From Agrypnia vestita (Eukaryota; Arthropoda; Insecta; Trichoptera; Phryganeidae), in contig JADDOH010001584.1 of the NCBI GenBank assembly GCA_016648135.1, positions 186,001-250,000 on the forward strand: a DNA stretch of 64,000 nt, read 5' to 3'. This document shows, piece by piece, positions 21,862 through 31,812 of the stretch. Position numbers and translations under genes: made by a program. Position 1 is the stretch's first letter. Each line of letters begins with the position of its first letter. The notes under the pieces are model-generated. The model was given only the letters and a program-made list of their open reading frames with translations, did no database searches and had not been told where the DNA came from.

Positions 21862-22020
21862 CTCTATGTAACAATGTCTGTTACTAACGCTACCAAATGG
21901 CGCAAATATTGAGGTTTCAAATTTTTTATTTTATTATTTTCTCCATGTAGCAATTTCCATCAGTAACACTACCAGAAGGCACTGTTTACACGCTAATACT
22001 AACGTACTACGATTTCACTT
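21862..22020. repeat. AACAATGTCYGTTACTAACG dispersed repeat
   Basis: It carries AACAATGTCTGTTACTAACG, CTACCAAATGGCGC, a second CTACCAGAAGGCAC and a GTTTACACGCTAATACTAAC segment. The last matches 43895-43960 in inverse orientation. No coding sequence. Confidence 0.65.
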
Positions 22021-22374
22021 TAAATTTCAATCGACATTTTCTGAAGAGCTAAAGCTATTTAAGTAGAGTATAAGAACAATTTTAACATATTTATAATAAA
22101 TACTGAATATAAATAAAGTAGCTATAAGAAAGGATTATGCGATTCGAATTTTACATCACTGGTACGTAAAAATACCCTTACATGTAAAAGAAATACAAAT
22201 ATAAAAAGGACTTCATTTTTAATATTATAGCTAATGGTATAGCTAATAATTATATAAATATATACATTTAAAAGGTTTTTTTTTATTAACCGAAATCCCG
22301 TTAATTATAAATAAAAACTAGTTTACCGAAAACGCCTATTTTCGTCTGGTCTGGAAGTACAAAACAAAATAAAA

Positions 22375-22775
22375 TTTGGTCTGGAAAACCAAAAGTATGC
22401 GTATTGAAAGCAAGCTCAAAATATACAAGACATACGTACGACCTATCATGACATATGCTGTAGAGACGCGGGCTGACACTGTCCAACTGTCCACACCAAA
22501 GAACTCAGAACATCTGAAGCGAAAGTGCTGAGATCCATTACTGGAAAAACTCTACATGATCGTGTCCGAAATATAGACATCATATATTGCAAAATAGAGG
22601 ACATAACTCGATGTAGTAGAATCAGAAAGAGATTATTAGTGGACAGTGAGAGATTAGTGCATATAGCAACTATGAAGTTCAAAGACCACCGGAAAGATGA
22701 AAGGTAGCTGGACCTCGTTATCCCAGGAAGCGTAGTTTTCTGTACCAGATCGACAGATCTAATAAAATAAAAAGA
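22375..22775 (+). mobile_element. LINE 3' end, same family as 41415
   Basis: It encodes SKLKIYKTYVRPIMTYAVET (from about 22408), ADTVQL, then with frame changes the LRSITGKTL segment and a PPER.LDLVIPG-like tail. Nucleotide similarity to 41430-41820 is obvious over most of the length. It ends near ACAGATCTAATAAAATAAAA. Multiple frameshifts. Confidence 0.75.
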
Positions 22776-23440
22776 TGAGGAAGCCTGTCGTAATACATAC
22801 CAAAAATTAAATTCAATTTTAATTATCATTATTTTATAGTAGAAATCTTTGTTATACAATAATCAGTCCCACTCGCCCGCGAGTCTAGGAGTGTAAAAAT
22901 AAGTCATGATGTCACCGAAACTAACAAAGCGTAACGACTCTGCACCGTGGTTATCCAAGAAGAACTATCGATTCACATAAAATCGATCTCGTGTACATCA
23001 CTCGAGTCATTGTTATTCTTGATTGAAATGTTTATGACCTAAAATCGTTGAACGACCGAACTGTTCCGTATTACTAAAACACAATAGTGATCTTTTTCTG
23101 TACACCCGGTATTTGAGGCGCCTACTTTTAGAAATAAATATATGCCTGTAAAAATAAAATTAATATTGATTATTATTAATAAATGGTAATAAAAATTACC
23201 CCTGTCTATAAATGCGAATTTAGAAGAAAGCTCACAAAATTCCGTAATTCTGATTTCCGTAACTAGAAACCGATAGCTGATCTCATTCGTTTTAAAAATT
23301 TGTATGATTTCAAAATTGTTATTAAACAAAATTAAAAAATTGACTTAATTTAATAAAATATTCTGAATTAGATTTTTTTAAATAATTTTTAAGATTAATG
23401 AAAATTAAAACAAATATGTCATTAGTATTAACCATCAATC
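22776..23440. other. Unassigned AT-rich stretch
   Basis: No frame or repeat recognised. Confidence 0.35.
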
Positions 23441-23590
23441 AAAATATATAATTCTCCGTGTAACAATGTCCGTCACTAATGCTACCAGATGGCACAAATA
23501 ATAATGATGTGTACAAAACGAACTAAATATTTTAAATTCTCTACGCAACAATGACCGTTACTAACGCTTCCAGATGGCTCAAACAAAAAT
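23441..23590. repeat. AACAATGTCCGTCACTAATG dispersed repeat, tandem pair
   Basis: Two units: AACAATGTCCGTCACTAATG-CTACCAGATGGCAC (23462-23495) and AACAATGACCGTTACTAACG-CTTCCAGATGGCTC (23547-23581), about 85 bp apart. Same family as 7150 and 21862. Confidence 0.65.
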
Positions 23591-23687
23591 GAGAAGGATA
23601 ATTTTTTTGAAGATTTATTTTTCCTTACGCACCCGGATCATTACAAATAAATAGATAATTATATTATTTTTCAATCCGTTTCAGCTT

Positions 23688-23850
23688 ATTTTTAGAAGCC
23701 GTGTCTAGATCCACATCTCAAATGCTTCAAGTGGTTTCAGCATTGTTTCAGTGAGTGTCCACGATTTCATTCCATATAAAAGTACAGAGAACACATAACA
23801 TGTGACACTCATTGACAAATTTAAAAACTAGTCCGCATGACCACTATTGC
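23688..23850 (-). mobile_element. LINE reverse transcriptase thumb fragment
   Basis: The minus strand encodes CYVFSVLLYGMKSWTLTETM, then LKPLEAFEMWI, a stop, and TRLLKISW. YGxExWTL....LKxLEAFEMW.xRR+L+ISW is the region after the RT palm of many insect LINEs. It is about 50 codons long with one stop and no flanking domains. Confidence 0.8.
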
Positions 23851-24109
23851 AATGGCAACATAAATCAGACAAAATCAGCTGTAAGTATGTACTTATCTCA
23901 TTGCAGTAAATAACTTTCCATAAATGACTGTGGAAGAAACATAGACAATGTTATTACCGTTCAAACAAGACCAAAAACTAAAAAATTCGACCAGTATTAA
24001 TCGAGATAAAGCTTAAAACAAAGATACTCGTCCGCCATCTTTGATTGCCTCCCTCCTCCTCCTTCTGCCAATTTGGCACTCTACTACCTACGCATCTGCA
24101 TTTTTGATG

Positions 24110-24175
24110 TCACAAGGAATACATCAATTCCAGCTGATATATTCCTTGTGACCTCAAAAAGAAGAGAAGAGTTGC
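24110..24175. repeat. 18-bp imperfect hairpin
   Basis: GATGTCACAAGGAATA (about 24107-24122) and TATTCCTTGTGACCTC (24139-24155) are inverted copies around a 17-nt loop. It lies at the 5' edge of the L2/CR1 relic. Confidence 0.6.
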
Positions 24176-24928
24176 AAATAGAAATCAAGATCTAGAATAA
24201 TGCTAAATCTGCAGTTAAGTTGTTGGGCGTGCACATTGATTCAGATCTCTCAATGTATACACAAATAAGTAAAACTGTCAGTGCATGCTTTTATTAGCTG
24301 AGACAGATTAAAAGTATTCGGAGATACCTTCCCCCTGAAGCCGCCCGTCTACTCATAAATGCTTTTGTGGTGTCACGTGTGGACTACTGTAATAGCGTTT
24401 ACGCTGGACTTACAAAATTCCAGCTGGATAGACTACAGTCAATTCATAATGCGGAGCATCAAAATTCTTGCATATAACATCCCTTTTGCGTGAACTACAT
24501 TGGCTTCGCTTTCCTCAAGAGTCCAGTTTAAGTTGTGTTGGTTAATGTACAAGGCGACACATAATATGGCGCATCTGTATCTTCAAGTACTCTGCATTCC
24601 AGACGACTTAAATAGTAAACGCCAAACTCTGAGGTCAGCCACTAATTCAGCTGTAGGAAGGGTTGTGGAACCGACCATCCACAACCAGAAGACTAAGTTT
24701 AGTGAACGGGCATTTGCGGTGGCAGGCCCAAAGGCGTGGAACTCTCTTCCATCCGTAATAATGAACAGTGCATTTAAAAAAAGACTTAAAACGCATTTTT
24801 TTTAAAAACTTTCCATCAAATTAAATACTAGTGTAGGACTAAACGATGTAAGTGTAAAGCGCACTTGAGGTGATTTTTTTACGAAAATGGCGCTGTAGAA
24901 ATTATCCATTTTTATTATTATTATTAGA
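24150..24928 (+). mobile_element. L2/CR1-clade LINE 3' end
   Basis: Readable in order: KLLGVHIDSDLSM (24217-24255), ISKTVSACFY, LRQIKSIRRYLPPEAARLLI, FVVSRVDYCNSVYAGL and LDRLQSIHN (to about 24460). After a frameshift come RVQFKLCWLMYKA, KFSERAFAVAGPKAWNSLPS and FKKRLKTHFF with a stop (24500-24805). This is the thumb to C-terminus of L2/CR1 ORF2. The 3' UTR holds TGTAAAGCGCACTTGAG and TGGCGCTGTAGAAATTATCC, then a (ATT)n tail (24911-24926), the classic end of this clade. One stop and a small number of frameshifts suggest a moderately young relic. Confidence 0.9.
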
Positions 24929-25235
24929 GTACTCTAGAACCTAGAGTAATCTAGAACCAGAAATCTTTGATATACATATAACATACACTCTAAAAAAATT
25001 CGAATGATTTCGCATCAGATAATTTTTGACTAGTTATATCTATTTTTATTATATTTGTACTGATAATAATGATTAATCAATACTTCGAACCTTGGGAAAT
25101 AAATCTTTGTACACAATGCATTAAATAAATTACCCTCTAACAATTTCATGTCGGTCATTATTTGAAGCAATTCATTTTCAAGTTCCATTAGTCCTCCTCG
25201 AGATAAATGTGTCAACCATTTACTGGACGCTTCAA
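24929..25235. other. Unassigned stretch
   Basis: AT-rich; a 61-codon minus-strand frame (25030-25215) has no domain. Confidence 0.3.
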
Positions 25236-25239
25236 ATCG

Positions 25240-25534
25240 AATCGCGTGGCTCCACCGCGACGTTGCAGCGAGCGAAATCAGACCGAGTTGTGTTGAGGTC
25301 AGATCATTACACTACTGCATAAAAGACGGCAATAGCTGCTCAGAACCCCTTTTGTTAAGCTTGCGTTATATTTATCTTTTCATAAAACATTGTTACAGGG
25401 AAATCCAGAGACGTAACATTGCATTCCTGCGGCCGTGCGGAATGTCGGATAGTTCCGGTTCAGCGGCGTCGAATCTTGATAAAAGTTTGGCACGAAGTCA
25501 AAGTGCCCATCTTCCGAAAGCCAAACAAAACTGA
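25240..25534 (+). CDS. Candidate short host exon encoding a Ser-rich 30-residue frame
   Basis: A CpG-richer block contains CATAAAAG (25317-25324, TATA-like) and CATTGTTACAG (25389-25399, a 3' splice-site shape). An ATG at 25442 then reads MSDSSGSAASNLDKSLARSQ and ten further residues to TGA at 25532-25534. The codon choice is GC-rich relative to the neighbourhood. It could be a coding exon whose donor I cannot place, a small ORF, or chance. No domain recognised. Confidence 0.3.
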
Positions 25535-26090
25535 ATTTGGTGGAATGGATACATGATTTTAATCCCAGATAAAAACTAATATTTTCATACGAAGCAATCA
25601 CCATAAACAGAAGATAAGATTTTTGAAGACGCTTATTTAGTATTATTAATATTTTTAATAAATACACCGATAACAAAGCTTTAAAATTATATAATCTAGA
25701 AAAATTTTACGGTGAATAATAAAGCACCTCTAATAAATAACTAAAACAATTTTTCATACAGCCCTTTGTTCAATTGAACTTTCACAAAAGATTTGGTAAC
25801 ACCCACTTTAGAAACCGCCACTCTCACTCCCTCTTCCTCGTAGATTCCTGATCGTTCTTTTGGCAAGTTAGTGCATGCTAGTCTTTGACAAGATTAACAC
25901 GTAAGTGATAAATATTGGTGAAAGGTTAACAGTACTATGGTGTATAGTGTTGTGAACATAGTAGTGTAGTGTTAGTCCTAACGTCTCGAAACCGGTAGAT
26001 CTAAAATCTGGTAGTGGTTTGTACTAATTTAACCAACACTCTGTTATGCTTATTTAGAATTGTTGTCTTTTGATCGTAAAAAAAATATAT
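25535..26090. other. Unassigned stretch
   Basis: AT-rich; nothing recognised. Confidence 0.35.
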
Positions 26091-26092
26091 TT

Positions 26093-26330
26093 AACTAGCG
26101 GACCCGACAGACGTTGTCCTGCCCGTACACAGGGTTTTCGTTTGGGTGGCATAATCCTAAAGCCCGACTGCAGCGCCATCTACCGGGTCCAGTTGTGAAT
26201 GTGAATAAACCATCCAGGGACCCACTCGAATGCACACAAAACGTCATTAACATCGGCCCAGTTTAGGAGTTCAGTGACATACACACGTACAGAAGAATTA
26301 TATATGTAAAGATTTGGCGAAGCGGATAGA
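26093..26330 (+). repeat. Interspersed repeat starting ACTAGCGGACCCGACAGACG
   Basis: The start ACTAGCGGACCCGACAGACG and the end with ACATACACACGTACAGAAG and ATTATATATGTAAAG are characteristic of a non-coding interspersed repeat common in insect assemblies (from memory; Helitron-like or SINE, class not decided). No ORF. The 3' end resembles the 38330-38518 repeat in position of its ACATAC/ACAAAC run. Confidence 0.5.
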
Positions 26331-26399
26331 GAAATAATTAAAATAATCAGCTCAAACATACCAATGGTACGCTCCAGCGTCGTGAGATTTACACAGCTT

Positions 26400-26755
26400 A
26401 TTCACATGACAGACATGTAAATTCGAAGCTTTAAAGTATCTAAAAATCCGTCTAAAAAGATACCATCTTGTTTATTCCACACTAGCTGCGACCCATACAC
26501 TTCAATATTCGGGCGACGCCTAAAACAGCCTAGAAGCGACGGAAACCTTCTCCTAAACACTAGAAAGGAAAAGTGAAGTGGGACCCACCACAGACCCAAG
26601 GCCATTCTACGAGCAAAAGCTCCCGCATCGGCCCTTCACTTTCGCCATCCAGTTTGGCATTTTTTAATGTTAAAGCAATTTCCTCGCTACGCCGCTGACG
26701 ACGCACTCGTGCGACGCGGCGAGGAAACTGCACTAACCACTTCACTGTCTCTGGG
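26400..26755 (-). repeat. Dispersed repeat with residual coding similarity (copy 2)
   Basis: The minus strand has an open frame from about 26755 to 26560 reading TVKWLVQFPRR, IALTLKNAKLDGESEGPMRE and LLLVEWPWVCGG. It parallels 12181-12345 on the plus strand (KNAE, GESVGP, LLL, KWPRV.GGSLFT). A second frame (26402-26605) overlaps it. Arg-rich VARVRRQRRSEE suggests a basic, nucleic-acid-binding stretch. The family is not recognised; it is most likely a transposon-encoded peptide. Confidence 0.5.
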
Positions 26756-27080
26756 GTGCGTTACGAAAACAATTTATTCAAAGAAAATAAAATCGCAAGT
26801 AAATAGCAAAATATAAACAAAAGCAGAAAAACACAAGGAAAAAAAAATAACAAAGCATAAATATCAAACATCAGAAGTATCATAAAATATCAGAAAATAA
26901 CAAAGCATGAACATAAGTAAAGCAAAATATAAAAGATACAACAAAATACATAAATACAGTGTATGCAACGGTAGAATAACATATGATGTGTATGGAATAC
27001 ATGAATGAGTATTGAGAAATACATGGGTGACAGCTCAAAATAAAAATAGAGAGGAGAAAGCATTAAACTAGAAAGGAAAA
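26756..27080. other. A-rich stretch
   Basis: Repeated AAAATATCAGAA/ACAAAGCATAAA words (26830-26930) form a loose tandem array. No gene. Confidence 0.4.
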
Positions 27081-27084
27081 TAAT

Positions 27085-27475
27085 CTTCTCGAAAGACCAG
27101 CGTATCGCATATATAAAGCAGTACTGCACAGCGCAATTAACTTTTATTTTGACATTTTGATCGATGCGATATAAGCTGCGGGACAACGGCCGGTGCGGCC
27201 AATCGTGGCATTTCAGAGCGACTGATATTAAGCGAAATAATCGAGCGAAGCACCTAAGTTGCGTAATAAAAAGCGATAATTTAACAAAAATTTTAGGGAA
27301 GTGTTACCCAGCGATAATAGAGTTTATAGACGAGTGATAAATTGCGAAATAGTGTAAATTCAAGACTAGTTTCTGTTAAGTGAATTTGTCAATTTATTAA
27401 AATGATAAATTACTAATGAATAAATCGCTAATTAATTTCCAGTATTTTCATTTGTCTCCCAAACTGTGTCTACCT
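27085..27475 (+). mobile_element. LTR-like block
   Basis: TATATAAAGC (27110-27119), a short GC-richer R-like segment, a long AT body with repeated GCGATAA words and a T-rich end (TTTTCATTTGTCTCCCAAAC). It shows the same architecture as 14285-14640. No TG...CA ends or coding neighbour found. Confidence 0.35.
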
Positions 27476-28500
27476 TAAATATAATAGAAATTGTGTTTCT
27501 CGGGAATTTCTGCGGCTGAGCGTACCAAAGGAATTTAATAATTTTCCATAAACAACATTTGAGTACACGCAATGTTGACGTGTAAACAACAGATCTGTTG
27601 AGGTATCTCAATGCTGGTGTTTCTATAAGACAAGACTTGTTGAATAAATAAATAATAAAATACGGCGTGGGCTAATAGTCGCTTGTACATCTCCTCGGAA
27701 TCCATTTGAATTTTAAAGATTCAAAACAATTGTTAAATTATTAATTTTTTGTTCTATATTAATGTAATTCTCCGAAATAGAACAAAGCCAACAAGAAGAT
27801 TGTAATATATATATACCGTTGGTTGTGTATTGAAACAAAAATATAATTAATAATTCATATAAATACCTTTATTAGAATACTGTAAGAATCAACAGGTTGC
27901 AGGAACATTTTCTATATCAGGACAATACACAAAAATCTAACATAAACTTTCAAATTTAAAAAAATCTTGTATAGGTCTTTTCATATAAGCTTGCAATTAA
28001 GTTAGTGTGGATACAGTGCGTATCACATCTCAACAGAATCTACGTAGAACCAGCATTCCACGCAGACGAAATATCACAACAAAGAAATTAAATTAATTTG
28101 TATCACTATAAATAAAATGAAATTAATTATCCGAAAGTGAAAAGTGTTCATTGGAAACCTTATAGTATAGGACTAGTGGTTATTTTTCCATGTTTTAGTT
28201 ATTTCTAAAGAATCAAAGCTAACCATTTAAGACAAACATAAGGAACTGCTAGTTTTTTTATTTATTTCAACTGTTATAAAACCTTTTAAAATAATTGGAT
28301 ATTACACAATAAATACATAATTTATAAAATAAAATAACAAATTATAAAAATAAAATATATAAAATGCGAACAAAATTATACTACACTGAAAAGGAAAAAC
28401 TCGAATATGCAGGAAAAAGCATACCTAATAAAAAATCTAAATTGCGAATAACAAGGATAATAAATATTATACAGTAATTATAATATAAAATTATTATTAT
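27476..28500. other. Unassigned AT-rich stretch
   Basis: No frame or shared repeat recognised. Confidence 0.35.
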
Positions 28501-28544
28501 AAATTTTATTACCTTTAAAGAGTTATCTTGTCAGATTTAAAGAT

Positions 28545-29095
28545 ATTTATATTTAATTAACACTCCTTTTCTAAATGTTATTCGATTGCTCATAACTATC
28601 GACAAGTTCAGAATGTATTTTTTTAAATAATAGCACCACATTTTCCGGACGATCCTGGTTTGGCGATTTTCGTTTTTATTGTAAATCATCTTCTGTCGAC
28701 AATAAAAACGATTTATTCCTTTGAAATACTTTTGCGTATGCCGTGTGGTCACTGAACGGAAAGCTGTAAATATTCAGCGGTGAATTGATAATACAATCTC
28801 CAACATTGCATTCGGGTCCGCATTCATTACCGGCGCGGCCATCCCACGCAGGTAACTGTTTGTTGCACAACTTTGGTGTTAACTGCAGAATTGCATACTG
28901 AAATGCATAATTTGAGAGGCCACTTTCATTTGATGTTTACACAGGGGACCGGAATGTTGCCAGGTATTATTCAACGAGCAACAGTCGACAATTGCGGTGG
29001 TGATGTTTGAAAGAAAGGAACTGTAACTTGGTGCGATAATGGTAAATAGTGATCTTTTGTATGTATTCTCTAGGGATGGAACAACTAAAAACAAA
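28545..29095 (-). pseudogene. Unidentified cysteine-rich coding relic
   Basis: The minus strand is coding-like over about 540 bp. A first frame (to about 28890) reads SNITTAIVDCCSLNNTWQHS and GPLCKHQMK. After a frameshift near 28920 the next frame reads SGLSNYAFQYAILQLTPKLC, then LPAWDGRAGNECGPECNVGD, INSPLNIYSFPFSDHTAYAK and FLLSTEDDLQ with a stop at about 28676. The same frame then continues RPENVVLLFKKIHSELVDSY to a stop near 28560. The density of Cys, Trp and Gly and the continuity past a stop argue against chance in DNA this AT-rich. I cannot name the family; a secreted host protein, a captured gene or a transposon ORF are all possible. Confidence 0.45.
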
Positions 29096-29099
29096 TAAC

Positions 29100-29780
29100 T
29101 TCTTCAATAACGGTGACAACATTAATACAGATATTTTGTACGAACCGTATATTTTTCCGAGAAACGATTCTCGACGTTTAGTTGAATGCTTATCCAACGT
29201 CATCAGGAGGAGGACCTTTACCCGCGGAGGTAGAGGGCGGACTGATTACTGCTTTCGGGGGCGCAAATTATATGCACTTTGTTGTGGAGTGTTCCCTTCT
29301 TCTACAATAGAGGTCGCCAGTGCAATATGTACTAGTTACGTCGGCGGACTTTATTGCGACGCCGACGTCTCTCAAGGATTGAATCAATATCATAAGAACA
29401 GGGTGCCAAATACTTGATGGTTTGTAACTATCATCTCTATTAAAATTGAGATGTTTGTATATTGGCAATCTGCTAACATGCATCCAAAGGAAATCTCTGT
29501 CACTTCATCAGATTTGACAAGACAAAAATCTTATAAACAAAACCGCACCTTATACCCAGATAAGTGAGGGAGTCCATTGAAATATATAAATATATAATTT
29601 GCGCCCTCGAAAGCAGTAATCAGTCCGCCCTCTACTTCCACGGGTAATGGTCATCCTCCTGATGACATTGAATAAGCATTCAACGAAACGTCGAGAATCG
29701 TTTCTCGGAAAAACATTCGGTTCGTATAAAATATCCGCAACTATTTACAGCTAAATATGTCTAACGACCGTAATTACAAC
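29100..29780. mobile_element. Inverted pair of Penelope-related repeats with hammerhead-like motifs (family 2)
   Basis: The left arm (about 29125-29280, minus strand) and right arm (about 29580-29760, plus strand) are inverted copies about 150 bp long. The plus arm has CTGATGA (29659-29665), a hairpin ATTGAAT/ATTCAAC and GAAACGTC (29684-29691). The minus arm has CTGATGA (29200-29206) with TAAACGTC instead of GAAACGTC. The spacer (29280-29580) includes a block homologous to 19430-19540. Sequence 3' of the motif (TTCGGTTCGTATAAAATATC) recurs at 62510-62540. Elements of this kind are normally Penelope terminal repeats. Confidence 0.65.
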
Positions 29781-29814
29781 CTTAACTCTTTAATTATTAA
29801 TACAATCCACAAAT

Positions 29815-30040
29815 AAACATACAATCCACTTATTTATTAAATCAATATGTTTCGGGGTCTATGGTCCCTCCATCAAGATTCAAGGTGGGTATACTAAAAA
29901 TTATTACATTTATTTATGGTTCTAAGTGTCTAAACTTTGTATTTTATTTTTGAATATACGTTGTATCCTGATGAAGGGACCGTTAGCCTCGAATCATGTC
30001 GATAATTCAATAAATTAGTAGTTTATAGAAAGTGTTTTCT
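29815..30040. mobile_element. Inverted pair with hammerhead-like motifs (family 3)
   Basis: The plus arm has CTGATGA (29968-29974), a GGGACC...CCTC hairpin and GAATC (29991-29995). The minus arm has TTGATGGA (29869-29876 complement), GGGACCATAGACCCC and GAAAC. The arms end in AATAAATTAGTAG / AATAAATAAG. A further eroded single copy lies at 57555-57610. Confidence 0.5.
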
Positions 30041-30530
30041 TGTTAGTTATAAAAATAAAAATAAATATAAATAAACGAACAATAAAATGAATGGCAATAA
30101 ATGCATTTACTTCTGAATAGGTTTTTATTAAGGGTAACATGAGAAGTTATTTTTTATTACATTAATAAAAAATCCACTTAAAGGACTAGCTTGAAGAAAC
30201 GCGTAAGTCGAAATTGCGGGGGCTCCATTTTCCTAAGAACGAATCATTGAAGACATGAAAATTAAAAGAAAAAATAAAGAATTTTAAAATGGCAAAAGTT
30301 TGATATGCTAAAATAATTTATAAATTGAAGCTAGCAAGTTACGTAAACTATAGACATCTGATTCACAATGCGTACTCTTAAATTTTGATTAATTCTGAAA
30401 TTCGCTTCGATTGTTTTCAAAATTTGTCCTCTTTTTACGTTTTTGCAATTGGCAACCCTAGTATTACCTGCTTTAAAAATAAAAACAAATAACAAAAAAA
30501 TCATGATTGAGGTCCGCAATCTCCACGAAT
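30041..30530. other. Unassigned AT-rich stretch
   Basis: Nothing recognised. Confidence 0.35.
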
Positions 30531-30533
30531 TAT

Positions 30534-30700
30534 CTAAGAGGTGTCACCAGGGAGGTTCCTGTTACTTTTTATCCGCTCATTTAAACGAGTGGAGAATCTT
30601 TTTCGTCCATTCCGTTCTTTGACATGGTCGACAGTAAAATTCTTCAAACTATCTTTCCTCCTTAAAAAATGCCCAAAAAATGGAGAAATGCCTAACGCAG
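30534..30700 (-). pseudogene. Open minus-strand frame downstream of a ribozyme-like motif
   Basis: From about 30700 to TAG at 30534-30536 the minus strand is open for some 54 codons. It reads LGISPFFGHFLRRKDSLKNF and then a basic tail with VKERNGRKRFSTRLNERIKS and NLPGDTS. It has no start codon of its own and begins about 25 nt after the hammerhead-like motif at 30726-30794. The basic composition fits a nucleic-acid-binding tail, and the position relative to the motif fits a Penelope-type element, but the domain is not recognised. Confidence 0.3.
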
Positions 30701-30725
30701 TCTATCCTTCGTGTGTAGTTAGTTC

Positions 30726-30794
30726 TTGCAGAATGAAGACATTTGGGCGTGATGCCCCTTGACCCCGACAGCACACCTCATCAGTAGTCTGCAA
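30726..30794 (-). ncRNA. Hammerhead-like ribozyme relic (canonical spacing, one core change)
   Basis: On the minus strand: TTGCAGA (30788-30794, stem I 5' strand), ACTA, CTGATGA (30778-30784), GGTGTG (30772-30777), a large loop, CACGCC pairing with GGTGTG as stem II, then CAAATGTC ending at 30738, and TCTGCAA (30726-30732) pairing with the first strand over 7 bp. Unlike the other copies there is no extra base before stem II, and stem I has the internal loop typical of natural type I hammerheads. G12 of the core is C here (CAAA for GAAA), which should abolish cleavage. Confidence 0.5.
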
Positions 30795-31265
30795 TTCCAC
30801 ATCACATGGGAACTACGTATGCATATAACGTAATTCAACGTTCTAACATCAGATTATTAACCACAAAATACTATACACTTTGCGCTTCGCAAATGCCAAT
30901 ATCCAAATGGTATTTGTCAGAGGATAAAAATTATTTACTTCTAAATGTCACCGTTACCACAAGAACAAACTAACATAACGTCGAAATATGCGTTTTCGGA
31001 CAGTAGAGAAGTAATTATATTATGCGGCAGAGGTGTACAACGATACAAGTTATGCATAAGTATAATTTCTGCGAATAAATCTAAATGAAATATGTATTTG
31101 ATTTATTAAACATGAACCCTGAGAAAGAAAGAAAGAAAGAAACGTACTGGAAACTTTCGAAATATGGTATTAATGTCGATGTTACAATTATCATGGACTA
31201 CGAAATAAACGAATACCTACCTCTATTCACCAGGAAGTTCTTGCTTAAGGAAGGTTCATACGGGC
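30795..31265. other. Unassigned stretch
   Basis: A (GAAA)n run at 31123-31140. The 106-codon plus-strand frame 31085-31405 is a chance fusion: its C-terminal third is MITE sequence. Confidence 0.4.
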
Positions 31266-31267
31266 GG

Positions 31268-31425
31268 TATCGTGAACGTTGCATTGTGTTAAGCGATCAT
31301 TTTAGCCAGCCAATGACAGAACCAATGACAGAAGAATTTAGTAAGCCCTGTAAATACCCAGACTTTCACATTTTACAATATATGTATAGAATCTCGTCTT
31401 TGTGAGACATCTATAATATATCTCG
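31268..31425. mobile_element. Half copy of the GTCTCRNAGARACGA fold-back MITE
   Basis: CGTGAACGTTGCATTGTG, AAGCGATCATTTTAG, GTAAGCCCTGT and the end GAGACATCTATAATATA match the right arm of 58498-58802 in order. Confidence 0.7.
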
Positions 31426-31734
31426 CTTGAGAAAGATTTTCTATTACATGCGGGAGAATAATTCATCTATATTTTGGGCAATTATGGTAGAGAGGTCAAT
31501 CAATATGATGGATAGACAAATCTAAAACATTACCGGAAGGGAGTGGATCACGAAGAGTGGAGTAGAAGCATAAAAATGGACCATGTTGCACGAGGCCATC
31601 GACTAAGAATGAGAGAAAGTCTACAAATAATTCAAATTTTGCACGTTATTGTGTAAAGTTGAACCATCTAGCGGAAGAAAATACAAACGACAAAAAAATC
31701 TAGCTTGAATATATGTTTATCAATGATGTGTTTA

Positions 31735-31812
31735 TTGATTTACTGGTTAAGAAACTCGCCTAGTGATCCAGTATCCGGGGTTTGACCTCCATTCTAGGAG
31801 ACCAGCAATTTA
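31735..31812 (+). repeat. tRNA-derived SINE head (degenerate)
   Basis: TACTGGTTAAGAAACTCGCC is an A-box-like start and GGGGTTTGACCTCC (31769-31782) a diverged B box at tRNA-like spacing. Arms do not fold into a full cloverleaf. Confidence 0.45.

Noticed and set aside
22446..22859. 137-codon minus-strand frame as a gene
   Set aside because: Antisense shadow of the plus-strand LINE relic at 22375-22775.
29049..29417. 122-codon plus-strand frame as a gene
   Set aside because: It runs antisense through a Penelope-type terminal repeat and has no domain; its residues mirror repeat sequence shared with 19262-19545.
31085..31405. 106-codon plus-strand frame as a gene
   Set aside because: Its start lies in a (GAAA)n microsatellite and its end in a MITE arm.
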